Program-made: the position numbers and the translations under genes | Origin: Phlebiopsis flavidoalba | Lineage: Eukaryota; Basidiomycota; Agaricomycetes; Polyporales; Phanerochaetaceae | Reading direction: 5' to 3' | Assembly: GCA_035772785.1 (NCBI GenBank) | Contig: JAOCPU010000003.1 | Coordinates: 496,001 to 560,000, forward strand | Length of the DNA: 64,000 nucleotides | The notes under the pieces: generated by a model | Told to the model about the DNA's origin: nothing | Seen by the model: only the letters and a program-made list of their open reading frames with translations | The model's database searches: none | Part shown: piece after piece, positions 50,540 to 63,282 of the stretch | Numbering within the stretch: the stretch's first letter is position 1 | Layout of the letters: each line of letters opens with the position of its first letter

Positions 50540-51977
50540 TTGACTTTAGTCGAGAGCGGCTCTCACCCACGGTCCACAGCTTCATGCGCCACAGCGGGTA
50601 CTACCTCCGCTGAGCACCCGTCAAAGCTCTTGAAGACTCGGTCTCGATCTCGAGCTCGTACGAAGGCTTCCTACTATGGACTGCCTTACATCATCCTCTC
50701 CCGGATATTCGAGTTTGGTGCTCAGTACAGCCTACACGATCGAGGATTGCCTTTTGCGCTTCTCGTTTGTCAGGTCTGTCAGTACTGGCGGAACGTAGCG
50801 ATGCATTCACCATCGGTTTGGTCCTCGATCCCAGTCCATCCTTTGCGGAGTGGACTCACAGAGCATTTCCTGACTCGTGCCGGCCTGGGACCGTCCCTTT
50901 CTATATGCTTCCACATCAAGAGCGAGTGGAACCTTGACCAGACTCTCGATGTCTTGCTTCCCCATGCGCGGCGGGTCAAGAAACTATACGTCCATGTGTA
51001 TCGCAACACCAGTGTCTCCATCCTCATCTGGCGAACTCGGGGCGTTCGATAAACCTCCCGAAACTCGCGCATCTTGAGCTCAGTTGGTCACAAGAAGCCG
51101 AAGGACACTACTGGGCAACCTGCCACCGATCATGAACACCAACTGTCCGCCTTCGCTCACGAGCGTCGTTTTACGCCGCGGTACTCTGTTCTCACTCCCA
51201 TCACTAGTACTTTTCAATCTGAAGAGCCTCACGCTCGCAACTCCAGCCCGGGTCATCGTCCCTCTCTCGTATGTCGGTTTCCGGGATCTTATATCCACTT
51301 GTCCTTCGTTAGAACATCTCAAGCTCGACGGATTATATCCCGTGCTATCTCACGGCGTCGAGTATCCACAGATTTTTTTATACCCAGTCTTTTACATCTC
51401 GAAATTTGGCCATCCGCCATGACAGCACTCCGATGTTGCCTTCAAAAACAAACACTTCCTACATCAGCGACTTTTTGCGCACATCTTCTTGTTCCCGCCG
51501 TCACGCAATTCTCCTTTCAGACCGACTGGGACACTCGCATGGCACGGCTTGCTATGCTCCGTCTGGTCTCTAGCAAATACCTTTCAAAGACTGCAACACC
51601 TATCCCTCTCGCTGGGGCCTCACGACATGTCCTTTCACCACGAACTGTTCTTTGCATTCCCTGAATTGCGGCAACTCACTCTGATCACTGACTCTTACCC
51701 CCCAAATACCCTCCCAATGATGCATGTATGGGCGTCGTCGATAGAGCAGAGCGAACGGCCGGATAGCATGCGCCGAAATTCGAGCTGCTCACTATACACA
51801 CGCGGTCCCGTAACCCGCACCGGAACGAGGAGGGAGCTGGACGAGGGAGGCTCTAAAGCTGATCAATGTCACAACGACGAGGGTCTCGGTGGTCATTTAG
51901 GGTACAAGTTCGATGTGTGGAAGAGCCAGTATATGGGCCGCAATAGGCCGCGTGGGATTGAAAGTACACTATCTTAG
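50540..51977 (+). CDS. F-box-like protein, copy 3
   Basis: This is the best preserved of the three. An open 170-codon frame starts at 50540 (MTLVESGSHPRSTASC) and includes a basic linker (KLLKTRSRSRARTKA) and the F-box-like motif GLPYIILSRIFEFGAQYSLH at about 50.68-50.73 kb. It continues LPFALLVCQVCQYWRNVAMH, SPSVWSSIPVHPLRSGLTEH, GPSLSICFHIKSEWNLDQTL and LLPHARRVKKLYVHVYR. Downstream LRR-like pieces are LARVVLRR-type, FNLKSLTLATPARVIVPLSY and CPSLEHLKLDGLYPVL near 51.2-51.35 kb, then FHHELFFAFPELRQLTLITD at 51.64 kb. The last open frame closes at 51975-51977. The true start may lie in an upstream exon. It probably acts as an SCF substrate receptor, but that is inference. Confidence 0.75.
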
Positions 51978-52115
51978 TTCATGTACAGGTGAACAGCCGC
52001 ATCACGTCGACTGAGTGGGAAATGTAGGGATCGGAATCTATTGGTTTGTACTAGAGAAGTATACGTATAGTAAAGCCCGAATGAAGCGGAATATAGCTAC
52101 AGGGTGGGATAATTC

Positions 52116-53889
52116 CTAGTCGCGAGATATAAGTCTTAAACTGAGGCCAAACCGACCTCTCGATGCATTCTGGTTTGTACAGACAGGACATGGATGATTC
52201 GCCTTGTTCAATGTCGCATGAGCTGCGCATATCCGCCCTGTCACAAAGCCGTCAGGCAAGTACGTAGAAGATGATGTCTTAGAAGTGCGTACAGATCTAC
52301 GACGGTACTCATTAAGTTTCGCCGTCTTGGAAGGAAATAGCATGCTATCCTGGCTTTGGGCAGGTGGTCGTACGCTACAACATAAATCAGAGAATGTTGA
52401 ACATTCCACGTAGTCATCTCGATACGCACTTGGGGGTTGTTCGATCGGCTTCACTGAGAATAGAGCGGTGACAGATGCTGAAGATGCCATGACACTTGCG
52501 GTGTTATATTAGCCCGGTACTTCTAAGACGAGAATAGAAGACGTCACACCTGACAGTTACAGCCTTGGAGTGCACGTCAGTGCCCCGACGGAGTTGGAGA
52601 CGCATGGAACTGACTTACCCATCGGAAGAAAGAAGACGTTCATGGCATCTTGCGAGGGAAGAGACAGCTCATTAGCCGAATAGCAAGGCGGATGAGCGAG
52701 CGTACCGTTCAGTTCCAGGAGTGCCATGATCTATGAACATATTAATTTAGAATAAAATAAATAATTGGCTTGGAGTCAGGACGACTCACACCCATCGGAA
52801 CGCATGTCAGTAGGGTGATTATGACATACGCAACGCCTTGATTAAACCAGAGCTGAAATCAGAGGTGAGTCTGGCGGAAGCTCCTTCCGTCTTATTCCCC
52901 AGAATCGTCATCACGCACAGAATTGTCACGTCGAATAGCACAGCTAAATCCGCGTTTAGTAATTCTGACCACTGAAATGAAGGAATAACGGACTGCAAAA
53001 AGAAGAACCCCATGACTAGGCCACCCGCGCGCGGAGTGCACGATGCCGATGGTGCAAACGCCCTGTCATAATCAGGATCACACTGCCATACTGACGGCTC
53101 TGAAACGCCAACTGTTTGATGGTTCAGCTAGTGTTCATGAGGAAAGCAATTCATACTGACTGGTAAGGGCAAAGACGAAATCCAGCGCGCATGCGCAGAT
53201 CAGCCCGTAAAAGACGATCTTGTTCTCTCCCGCCACAGCGCCATTCTATATCACCGCCCAGAAGTCAGATATCATTTACACTGGGGACGGATAGCCACCC
53301 ACGCTCTGAGAGGCTAGATTGCAGCTTGCGCGGAGACAGAGATGTCCCCAAGGATCTGCTAAAATAAATCGGTGGTGTATACGATGGTGGGACTTGGAAC
53401 GTAACCGAGACCAGACGAACCAAGCCTTCAGCTAGGTTAGCTATTGGGAGACTACAATGAATAAAGAAAAGACTCACCGGGTCCGGAGGTTTCAGCGACG
53501 GACTTGAGAAGGCTTTCCTCGAGGCATTGCAGATACCCTGGAAATTCGCATCGTTTATATCAGCCGTTAGAGTAGCATAAACGGGATCCTACACGACTGC
53601 TATTGTTATAAGCGCGGCAAGATCTGCATACCCGACCAAGGAGGTACGGTATCTGCAAAGAATCAGTTATACGTAGTGTTGGTCCCTGAGAAACCACCTA
53701 CATAGGCCGGTTGAAATCGAATTCGCCTTGTAATCAAGCCGAATTCCACTTTTGTGGAAGGAAAGAGCGAGGTACCATCTACATAGCGGAGAAATTCGTA
53801 TTATATCTGACACGCAGAAAAGGCATAGCTAGAGGAACGTACGTGTACAATCCAAGCAAAAAGATTGTGACTTGACCAAAGCAATACAT
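52116..53889 (-). CDS. Multi-pass membrane protein of unknown function
   Basis: I do not recognise a named family. From ATG 53887-53889 the first exon encodes MYCFGQVTIFLLGLYT, continued after an intron by WYLALSFHKSGIRLDYKANS. Later exons give hydrophobic stretches: YADLAALITIAVVG, KIVFYGLICACALDFVFALT near 53.2 kb, VMGFFFLQSVIPSFQWSELL then ADLAVLFDVTILCVMTILG near 52.9-53.0 kb, and GVAYVIITLLTCVPMG near 52.8 kb. The last frame (52116-52490) is a hydrophilic tail beginning MASSASVTALFSVKPIEQPP. Four to six membrane helices with short introns between them fit the many uncharacterised integral membrane proteins of mushroom-forming fungi. The exon joins were not all resolved, and the boundaries are approximate. 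Confidence 0.6.
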
Positions 53890-56203
53890 GGTCAATTCAA
53901 TCACTTCTTCACTGTGCCCAGTCGACCATGTCCGCTGTGCCCAGCTGGGCTAGCCAAAGGCGGCGGGCAAAATGGGTTAGTTGCGAAAGAGAGGACAATG
54001 GGGGTGCAAAGGAAAGGAAAGGGGAGATAACTGGCGGACGTGGCCACGACCGACTACATGAGCGAGTGCAACGGTCGGGAGCAAAGAAACGCCTCAAACC
54101 CGAAGAGAATATAAGCCGCGTCAACCGCCCCGCGGAACAAGCCCGGGGTACTGTCGTTGTTCAAAACGTTCAAGAAGAGCGGTTTCCGTCCATCTTGTCT
54201 TCGCATCAATTCCATGTACAGCGCCCGTTCTAGTGCTCGCTAACGGGTGCCTGGGAAACTCGAAAATGGGCCTTTTCGTTGTCCAGACCAAGACCGGTAG
54301 TCAAATAAGGCACAGCAATCAGGGCGTGTGGCGTAACATTACGTTTCTTTGTAGCCAGTTAGGACTGCCATAGTTTCATGAGCTGAACGCTGGAAACCTG
54401 GGAGTGAAATCGAGTAATACATCGACCACGACAGACTATGACTTCACTTGCCCCCACAAGGGTCTCGATTTCAGAAGTCGAGAATCCGTGGCATTAGAAC
54501 TCTAGTCCCATCAAGAATATATTACCCCGCAGCCATTTGAAGCGGTCGCATTAAAGACACGACAGAGACATGGAAGATCTGTCCAGTATATAGTTTTGAT
54601 AGAGTTTCGGACAAAGTCGGGACAATGGAGGTAAATCTTCACGTCATGTGAAATTCATGTGATAGGCATCAGAAATTAGAGCATGGAGTGACACAACTTG
54701 TAGGCAAGTATGGTTTTCTGACCCTCTAAATTTCGCGTTGAGTGACCTACTCTGTATGTGGGCTGGCCAGCGGGACCGTGACGCCATCGAGAGTTTTGTT
54801 CGGGTTGATGGAATTTAAACTTTTGATGCGACCAAAACTGTGGTTAGGGTCTCAGCCCGGGACCGGTAGTGCCGTCTCTAACTTCGAAGTTCAAACCCAA
54901 CTCACTCGTCATACTTCAACGCATCGTGCTCCTCCACCACTACAGTCGAGTCTACAAGATGGCGTGATACAGACAAAACTCGCTGTAGGCAGACAATGCA
55001 CTGTTTCACACGTTGAAAACCCGGACCGAAAGAAACTCCTTCAAGATAGTATGTGGACTTGACCATTTCGCATCGGGTCACGGTCAACATGCGCCAATTT
55101 TAAACGAAAATTCTTTATAACTCTAACTAACGGACTCATCGCGAGCCATGTCCGCGACCACGAGTGGCCCCTAAATTTGTTCTTGCTTTCGTCGGGAGCA
55201 ACTGCCAGCACGCGCTCCGTCTGTTGTTGCTTCAATTTACTATGTGAGTTGAAACCCTTCAAACTCGACAAATCCATGAGCCAACCGAGGCGGTGATTCC
55301 CATACACCAATGAGCTCACCACCCCTCAGTCATTCCCTCTGTCGGAAGTTGTCCGGGGCACGGGTACTGCTCAAAGCGCTACAGGATCTTTGCCGGGATT
55401 ACACGAAGCGTAGAGCTTATTCCGCTCTTCTTGAAATAGGCGTTGTCCTTGTCCGTCGTTTGTACAAGCTATTCGCCCCGAGTTTCCAGCATCACCGACG
55501 GACATGGCTGCGATCGTCGTAGCAGGTGCAAGCCACAGGTGTCCCTCAGTTGGGTGGCCTTCCCCACCGCCATGGTGCGTCGTCCTGGTTCTTGCTCATG
55601 TGATACTGAGCTTGAGTCGTTCCGCGTCCAATAGATACCAAAATAACCCCCTGGGGATGGCAATATCCCAGTACCGCTTATGAGTGACCGGCCTCTTCGA
55701 CTATCCGTTGGCGACCTTTGTAGCGTGAGAACCGTCATTTTCTTCCTGCGGTCCGTCATGGGTGTACACCACGTGTGTTTTCGCCCGCAATCAGCAAGAC
55801 CGGTATGCAGCAGGAACCACCAACCTGTCTGAGAGATCGTGTCGTTTGTCATGATCGCTCAGCAAGCACAATTTTGTTTTACATCGTGAGCGTTGCTGCC
55901 ATGTTCTCGGGGCCCTATTTTGTAAAACTGACGACATACCGGCAGTGCGCCTACACACGAGTCGCGCTGGGTTCACGCGCCGCTATTCTTGACTTTGATC
56001 CTGGGAAGCTGTTACCTACTTGGTATGCTCGATGGGCAGACCAGCGGCCTTGGTATTCGAGCTCCGGAGTCTTTCAAGAAGACGAAGGTGATCAACTCGA
56101 AACGGCATTTTTGGCATTTTTTGATGCTTACAGAACACAAAAAACCTAAATCTGCCTCCTTGTCATCATGTATACTTAGCTCCTGTTTGATATAACGAAT
56201 AAT
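53890..56203. other. Region without recognised genes
   Basis: About 2.3 kb. Short frames on both strands, among them 55469-55852 (-) and 55775-56149 (+), overlap each other and have no recognisable domain. I searched by eye for terminal repeats and transposase or reverse transcriptase motifs and found none. Confidence 0.5.
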
Positions 56204-57791
56204 TCACCGCTCGAAATCGCTACTGACGAACAATCTTCCATCGTCTGCGAAGGCAAGGCCGACGGGTCGGATGCATGTGCCCGGGCAAGAATCAAGGTTT
56301 GGTCGCCTGAACTAGGAAGGAGTAACCCGTCATAGAAGACGGTGACGCCAGCAGCAGGGCGGAGATCGGTGAACGGAACCCTACGGCAGTGCGTTAATAT
56401 CTCGTGTGCGTGGACTTTGGACGAAAAATAGACATGCCTCATCGCACCTCACGACGCCGTATCCAGTTGGTGGGGTTCTATCGAAGCTCCCATGGAAAGA
56501 AAACAAACTCGTCTCCGACCCATGACGGAGGAAGAGCCACATTTGAATTGCCGCCTTTCGAAGGTAAAAAAGAACTTCAGGTCTAGATGGCACTGAGTGG
56601 GCTGGCTACATAGAAATCACGCTGTTTAGGTAAATATGGTTACCGAAACTCCAAGACGGAAGTACAAACGCTGGAAAGACAGTCTTGGGTGGCACATTAA
56701 TTACCTGGGTCTTGGCACCAGGGAATTAATCCCCTCTCCGGCTCCAGCTGTAGACTGAACTGTTCGCCGGTATGGAAGTCCAGAAACTGCGGGTCTCCTT
56801 GCGGATCAGCAGCCGGATTCCATAACGTTGTGCAGTCTGGGGAAGCCGTAAAACCTGTTCGTTTTTTGGAGGCGCGTTTACGTTGACAAAGTTCAGCTCA
56901 TCGGCTGGGTTGATCGTTGACAAATGCAGCGGTGAGGCCGCGGTCACGTTGTCGATACTCGCGCCCCGTATCTGTTTGTATTTGTCGACAACCCACAGAT
57001 TGGACGAGATAGGCGGTAAGAACGCAAACCCGGCTGGGGTTTGCGGATGGCCAAAACGCCAAGAGCTTGCCCCGAGAAGAAGTCTTGAGCTTCCACTTCT
57101 TTAGGGGACCGCTTTGGCAGAGTAAACGAACGGATTTGCGAGCGGCCGGAGGCGGGGTCTCGTGCGGTCAAGTCTATATTGGAAGACAAGGCCGAGGACA
57201 CCAAGAGCGTGGTGTGGCGAGACGGAAGGAGAAGAAGAGCAGCAATGGACGAGTTGTGAGCTCTAGGAATGGAATGCAAGTCAGAACCATCCTGGAGATC
57301 GGAGATGTTTTTCATGCCCTACCTCCATCAGGCGGGATGCCTTTGACGATCACTTGAGGGGTCCCACGGACCCTGCCTATTCGTGGCGTTTGTATGCATA
57401 CCTCAGTACTTCGCCAGATGTACTGACGTATAGCCAGCTGCCCGTGGAATCGACTTGAATGCCTGGGTAAAGTTGGCGTTTTGCACAACTACGGTCCGGA
57501 ACCAGCCATTGCAACCCGGCTGGCTCTCAGTGAACGGCTGGGTGACACCGAGCCCACGCTCAATGACGAGGAGGTTCTGATGCTGGTCGAATGCGGCGAT
57601 TCTCGGGGAGTCGTGAGATTGGCAAAAATTGGTGTGCGCTGCCAGGCCCAGCCGCAACGGTCACAGCGCGAAAAAATGAGACAAGCGAAACGCGAGGGTG
57701 TCGTGAGGTGCGCATTGTGCGTCTACACACGGCTTGCAAGGGTGAAGCAATGCAGAAGGGCGATAAGAAGAGTCGAGGCGTGCAGCGTCAT
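56204..57791 (-). CDS. Secreted L-sorbosone/PQQ-sugar dehydrogenase-like protein
   Basis: Fungal secreted six-bladed beta-propeller proteins of this type resemble L-sorbosone and pyrroloquinoline-quinone sugar dehydrogenases (CAZy AA12-like). The start ATG 57789-57791 encodes a signal peptide (MTLHASTLLIALLHCFTLAS). After an intron the mature part reads DQHQNLLVIERGLGVT, GWFRTVVVQNANFTQAF and STGSWLYVSTSGEVLRY. Then VVKGIPPDGGH, LLVSS-LGSNIDLTARDP, SGRSQIRSF, LAFGHPQTPAGFAFLPP, NLWVVDKYKQIRGASIDNV, NPADELNFVNVNAPP, YGFPDCTTLWNPAADPQGDP and FLDFHTGEQFSLQ. It ends with GYGVVR, VPFTDLRPAAGVTVFYDGLL and a GLAFADDGRLFVSSDFER terminus (stop 56204-56206). Whether it binds PQQ, and its substrate, cannot be told. 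Frameshifts occur. Confidence 0.82.
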
Positions 57792-59756
57792 AGCAGTGTG
57801 GGTGTCCGCCCGTAGCGTTGCTTCATGGGACAGAAGCACAAGTGGTTGCGTCGCAGCAGTCTGATTTCAGACAAGCCCAATAGAGTTTGCGTCCCTGAAG
57901 AGATGTGTGCCATGGGCGCATGTCCACCGGGCGAAACAATATTTATGTCAGGAAACATATCATCTCGACATGGCGTAAGCTCGCTGCCGCTGCGTAAGTC
58001 TGTCGTCAGCTGACAAGGGTTGGGTTTATACAAACCACACGGTCTTGCTGATATCATCTCGTGGAAGGCGAGATTCTGTATGTCGGAGCCAGTACTTCAG
58101 TCACGGTATAGTTCATAGAGTTGGGTAAAGCATGCCCACCTGCCAACCATGCTCTACTGACCGTGGGATCCTCCGATTGTATGTTCATGAGGCATCGGAC
58201 ATCCGAGGGAGCTTGCCTAGATCACCGCCGCTTGATGGCGCGTGTGCGTGCAGAGCAGACGTGGCAGCTCGTCCCAGGACGACATGTTCGTCCCGCGGCG
58301 GTCGCATGCAGCATCCAGCACACTGCTGCTCTACAAATTCAAGGCATCGGAGCTAGTCGGAAACTGAGCAGTAGGGATCTTGCATGGTCGTCTTGTTACG
58401 GCACAGACTGAATGCTGCTCGATGCGCGCGAGTTTTGAAGCTGAAGCATAAGCCTGTGTCGGTCCGTAGTAGAGGCTTGGCTGTGGCCACGACGAGAGCT
58501 CGTACGTATTACCGCACATCTCTGGGCGTATCGAGAGCGCTCGATCCCCATCAATTGCTAGATCCAGACGCCCCCGCAGGACACCACTGAAGCAAGCACA
58601 AATCCTCCTGGGCTCGAGTATACCATGATGGTGGACGATGATGGACAACACTGTGTCCTTTTTGCTCGCCATTTTTTCAGCCGTCTGGGCCCGTTGCGAC
58701 GCTTTGGCCCGCCCCGTATCACCTCCACGAAACCAGCGTCCCGCAGTCTCGCGTTAGATCGAGCCATCCCTGACTTCCTAATATGTGGCTCGACGGTGGC
58801 TGAGTTCTAGAATAGGGTCGGTAGTAGTAGTTCGATCTCCATTTGGGAGAGGATGTACCCGTAGCGCATCATCTCTTGGTATTGGGGGAACGTGCGCACA
58901 TCAGCGGCGTAATCAACCCCGAGGGCCGTGCTCGGGTGCCAACTAGCGCGTTGTACGTGGCGCGTCTGCGCGTGTAGCAAACACCAATACAAACCTGCTG
59001 GTTGCGCGGCGGCGTGGGTGGAGTCACTACAGATGACAATTTTTCAGGATCAGGCCTGTCCGAGTCGTGTGTCTTAGGGCGTCTTCGAACCTCGCCAGCG
59101 GGAAAATGTTAGCGATTTATCACGAATAAGCTCCCCATCCTTTGTCCGTGAAAGAACACCGTTTAAGCGACCCGACAAGCGTCGATCGAGACGGCCCAAG
59201 TGTCACGGAGGAAAGCTTCAATCACTACGCCTTCCGAAAGCGGACGATCGTCCGGTACCGCTGGATTTTGATGGAGAGGGAAGCGCTCTTCGATTCTCCC
59301 GCCCGCAAACTCGGCGCGACGCCACGACGACGCCAGCCTAACCCAAAGATTGAATCCCCAAGTGCAGATAAAAAGGTAGGTAGAATGCCGGAAAGGGGTG
59401 AAGAGCATCGTAGTTTGTCGAGGCACATACGGCCCGAAAATAGTGACTAATTCGGGCGTTTGAAAGCCGACCACCACCTCCGAATCGGACTCGACATGGC
59501 CCAGGGGAGCGCAGCTGGTCAGAGCACAAGCCAGGGCCCATCAAGTTGCACTCGTGTACACGGCACGCGATCGAGCTGCTCTCAAGCTTGGCCCATGCCC
59601 AGCCAAGGAAAGCGAGGAAAGCAGATGTACATGTGTGATAACAGGTGTCGCAGAATATTACACAGGTGTCAGCCCCAGAGTCCAGATTAATTAGCGAGAT
59701 AATAATATAGTCACCGACCAAGAAACAGGCGATGTCTTGAGCTCGTTTGCTGTCGA
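57792..59756. other. Region without recognised genes
   Basis: About 2 kb. Several 60-110 codon frames on both strands overlap; none matches a family I recognise. A minus-strand frame at 57788-58057 is open next to the sorbosone-dehydrogenase-like start but does not continue its protein. Confidence 0.5.
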
Positions 59757-61238
59757 TTATGGCCTCCTACGAGCGTAAACGTTTTCGACCAGGATGTAAC
59801 CAGGGACACGACCTTCGATGAGCTCGTCCCTGGCGCGATCCTCGATATCATCCAGGATTTGTTCCGGAACGCCGGTTCCGAGGAGCAGAGGGCGGCCAGA
59901 TTTGAGGAAAGCCTGTGTGGTCATCAGCATTAAACTTACAGGCACTCACAGGCACACATCGCGACGGACGGACGGACGTACCAAGACATGTCGTCACGCA
60001 TGGCTGCCCCCTGGTAGCGTTTTGTCGTCGGGATTCCGGATCTTTGCCTCGGTTCACGTTGAGGTTTGGAAACACCAGTGCCGGTATACCGTTGCTCGTA
60101 CGCTGGATGGTTCCGGACCCATTCGTTAAAGGTGATTTGCAGCATCCGGTTCGCCACCTCGTTTGTTGCACAGCCCTGGTGCGCCAAGTGCATCCCAGTC
60201 GTGCTATTGCAGACGCATGCTCGTCGATCGGGATGGGTCTCTTGTCAAGGCCGTATACGCGGAAGTCAAACTCAGTATTAGGTCAACCAAGCCACACCGC
60301 TTCAGGGTCATGGAGATTTGATCGACCAGCCCAGCATAATCTCGTATCTAGATTAAAAGAAGTCAGTCAAGGATCAGAGATCAGGGGCTGCATGTGTGTC
60401 ATATTGATGACGCCAGAGAGCAACCGAGAATTCCGAGAGGAAAGTTGAACTCCACCCCGGATGAGACGAGTAGCGGGCGGGCAATGGGTGACATGGAACT
60501 CATTGTAAAAGTGCTGCAGGCCGAGATTCACATCGTCCACTTCACTCCTATGCTATGGTGAGCTGTCTGCCGTGAAAGACGTCTAGACGGTCCATATATA
60601 CCTGCAATTTGGCGGCATAATTCCTAAAATGACGGGGCCGTAAGTCTCACACGTCCACGGCGAAGTAGCCGTGCGGATACTCACAGTACTTGCATCGGAA
60701 ACGAGGTCTACCGCGACGGCGGTGCAGTGCAGTGGAAAGTCTCGAGCAACATCGAGAATCCTAGCGGGAGAATCTGGTCAGCTACGTCATGCAGCGGACA
60801 TTAGAGGGTCGACTCACCAGCTACCACTGCCGCAACCAAGGTCGACACATGACTTGTGTTCTCCAGGAGTAGGTGCAAGGATTTCGGCCATTGGAGGAGG
60901 ATACTTGCCCCCCATGACTTCCATAAACATAATGTGATGCTTGTCTACAGGCTATGAGAAATTGCCGAAGAGCTATGAAAGCCTCATATAACTGACCGAG
61001 TCGTTCTAACTCCTCGTCATCCGCTGGCAGGCGGTAAACCTCGGAGTAGTTGTTGAGGCCTCTACCGTACTCGTGTCGGTACGCATTTGCACGCAAGGAG
61101 CTGCTCATCGAAAATACAGAAGGACCAGGCGAAGCAGAGCGCATCTCCCAGTCGACGGTGGTTTACTGAGCTTGCCCTACCGGACATGTCAAAGGAGCCG
61201 GACATGGAGCACGAGTCGCTGCTTTCGTCGTCTGACAT
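59757..61238 (-). CDS. SAM-dependent class I methyltransferase, LaeA/UMTA-like
   Basis: Fungal methyltransferases of this group include regulators of secondary metabolism (LaeA) and small-molecule enzymes. The start ATG 61236-61238 gives a Ser/Asp-rich tail (MSDDESSDSCSMSGSFDMSG). After a one-base shift it reads SLRANAYRHEYGRGLNNYSE and YRLPADDEELERL. Motif I, CVDLGCGSGSW, is at about 60.83-60.86 kb and is followed by an intron and ILDVARDFPHCTAVAVDLVS near 60.7-60.76 kb. Later parts include a LIEVTEFDFRVYGLDKRPIP-type block near 60.23-60.28 kb. The C-terminus AFLKSGRPLLLGTGVPEQIL, RDELIEGRVPGYILVENVYA closes with RRRP at 59757. The family is sure. The LaeA name is only by resemblance, and no biosynthetic cluster genes are seen nearby. 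Confidence 0.85.
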
Positions 61239-63282
61239 GGTATCGTGGTCAACGGAGGATGGGTAGGCAGCCAGAGAGTAGGATGTTTTGCATGTGCGAC
61301 GGCGGCGCAGTTAGGAGAGGCGGGGGCGTCGGTAGGAAGGTGAAGAGCGGGAGGCAGAGAGCGACGGTCGCAGGCTTTATACATTTTTTGGCCGAGGGAC
61401 GAGAAAGTCGAGGACCGGCGGAGACAGACACGCTAACGCGATCCGCCAGAGACAAATTCGGCGGGAGACACTATCGCGGGTCGGGCACGTGGTGGGCGTG
61501 GGAATCCGAAGCCTGGCGCCAAGGCGGGTCCCAGAATGGCAGGCGGGTGATCGAGTACGTTCTCATCCCCGCCGGCTTGCCCTTCGGTCTCTCCACGTTC
61601 TCGCCCTCTCCGAGAATCCATTGATTTCTCTGATGCTCGAGCCTGTTTTGCTCCGGGCGTTCACTACCTCCTACCTCCACCGCCGACGCGCTATACACGC
61701 TCCTTTTCTTTTCTCGACCCCGCGTGCATGGTGACTCTTGTGGGCCCCTTTGCGCAGCTTGACCTGCCCTCTGGATACCGTGTAACGTGCGTGTAATAAG
61801 AATCGATATAGATGGCTAACAATGCGGACCGCTCTACTCATCTCACCCCGACTCGCTCGCTCTACATTTCGACCGTTACCTGTGTTGAATACAGGGGCGA
61901 CTCTCGAGATATGTCTACTCACGACGTTCTGCTGTGAATCCGGTATAGCTTGGTTTTTTCAGAGCATCCGCGCACGAAGACCAATTGGTCAAACCAGAAG
62001 GACGGCCCCATCCAATCGCAAACAGCTGAAAGCGTTCATCATAGTTCGCGCCTCCTTCTTTCAAGCACAAACGCCAATTGCATGTCACTCAGGCAAGTCG
62101 TATACCCGCCCAAGGCGTCGCTACGCCTACATATTGTGATCTCATGAATCTCGGTAAGCTGTTCAACCCCAATACACTTTCCCCTCACGTTGCCAGAGAT
62201 CTACGTTTAAGCTCTACCCGTCTCGCGATTGAACGCATCGTCCGCACAATGCCCATTTACCCCGTCTGAAGTCACGCCACGCCCTGAAATCAGATTGCCC
62301 AGTACGCGTTAATGAGCGGACAGTAGCAAACCTTGCCCTCGCTTGCGCTGTTATCGCATCGGACACGCTTTCTGAAGCCCCTCTATTGGATCGATGCCAT
62401 GGCTACATATGGCCGCAATTACACAGTCAACGTCGTGCACGGACACCCGCGCCGGACACGAGTGATGATAGTTAAACCCGATTGCCTTTAGGCTCAGGTC
62501 GCTTGAACAACCGCACACAACAAGCTTGTACTCCTCTGTTCGCAGTATGTCTCTATATCACTACCGGAGTTTCGTCACGCCTTTTGCTACGAGGAAACGC
62601 TACCACCGAGTTCAGCCATACAGCTCCCGAATTCGCCCCGCGCCGCGACACGCCTCTTGCCACACCCCGGACGCCAATGCAGGCTCAAAGGTCTCAGCCC
62701 CAACACGTGTCTACCTCGGCTTAAATTGAATACGCCGCCCTTTCAGGCCGTAGGCGGTCATGCTTGCCTTGTTCTCGAAAGCCCTGACCAGGACTCAAGG
62801 CCCAAGGGCAGTGATCTGTGACATGTCTTCTGCCGCAAATCAAGATGAACGTAACGCCCCTGGAGGGACACAGAGGCGGAGTTATCACACGACGGCAACA
62901 CCCTCGCTAGTCGAGACTTCGTCGTAGACGCAATGTGTACAGGGTTCGATGGTCCAGAAAGCTGTAGAGGTCCCGTGGGACACATTCACATGGTAATTAA
63001 GAAAGAAGGTCGCGAAGGGTCGGGCGACTGTTAAACCGAGTCCCAGTGAATGCGTTGAATTACATGGATTGTCTATTATGCACCCAGCGTATTGCGCCGG
63101 ATCGGGCCCGAGGCAACACTGCTGTCAGCGTGCGAACTCGCAAGGAGTGCGGCTTACCATGGTATGTGGCCCGACGACGGGCTCAAATGCGAGCACAGCG
63201 AGGTGCTGAAATGAGAACTCGACGAAAGCTATATTGGTACACACATCCTGTTAGATATACAATCCAGAATTACACACGGTCT
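61239..63282. other. Region with a doubtful coding stretch
   Basis: About 2 kb upstream of the methyltransferase and downstream of IST1. A plus-strand set of frames at 61.82-62.73 kb begins MRTALLISPRLARSTFRPLP, which resembles a mitochondrial targeting sequence, and continues through several short frames (LRLSSTRLAIERIVRTMPIY near 62.2 kb; WIDAMATYGRNYTVNVVHG near 62.4 kb). I could not assign a family, so it is reported as a possible broken gene and not as a CDS. Confidence 0.4.

Noticed and set aside
53890..59756. Transposon or retroelement remnants in the two gene-poor spacers
   Set aside because: No terminal repeats, target-site duplications, or transposase, integrase or reverse transcriptase motifs could be seen by eye. 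An RNA or repeat search could still change this.
59757..61238. Part of a secondary-metabolite gene cluster with the LaeA-like methyltransferase
   Set aside because: No polyketide synthase, peptide synthetase, terpene synthase or P450 gene is seen in the window, and the ABC transporter is more than 50 kb away.
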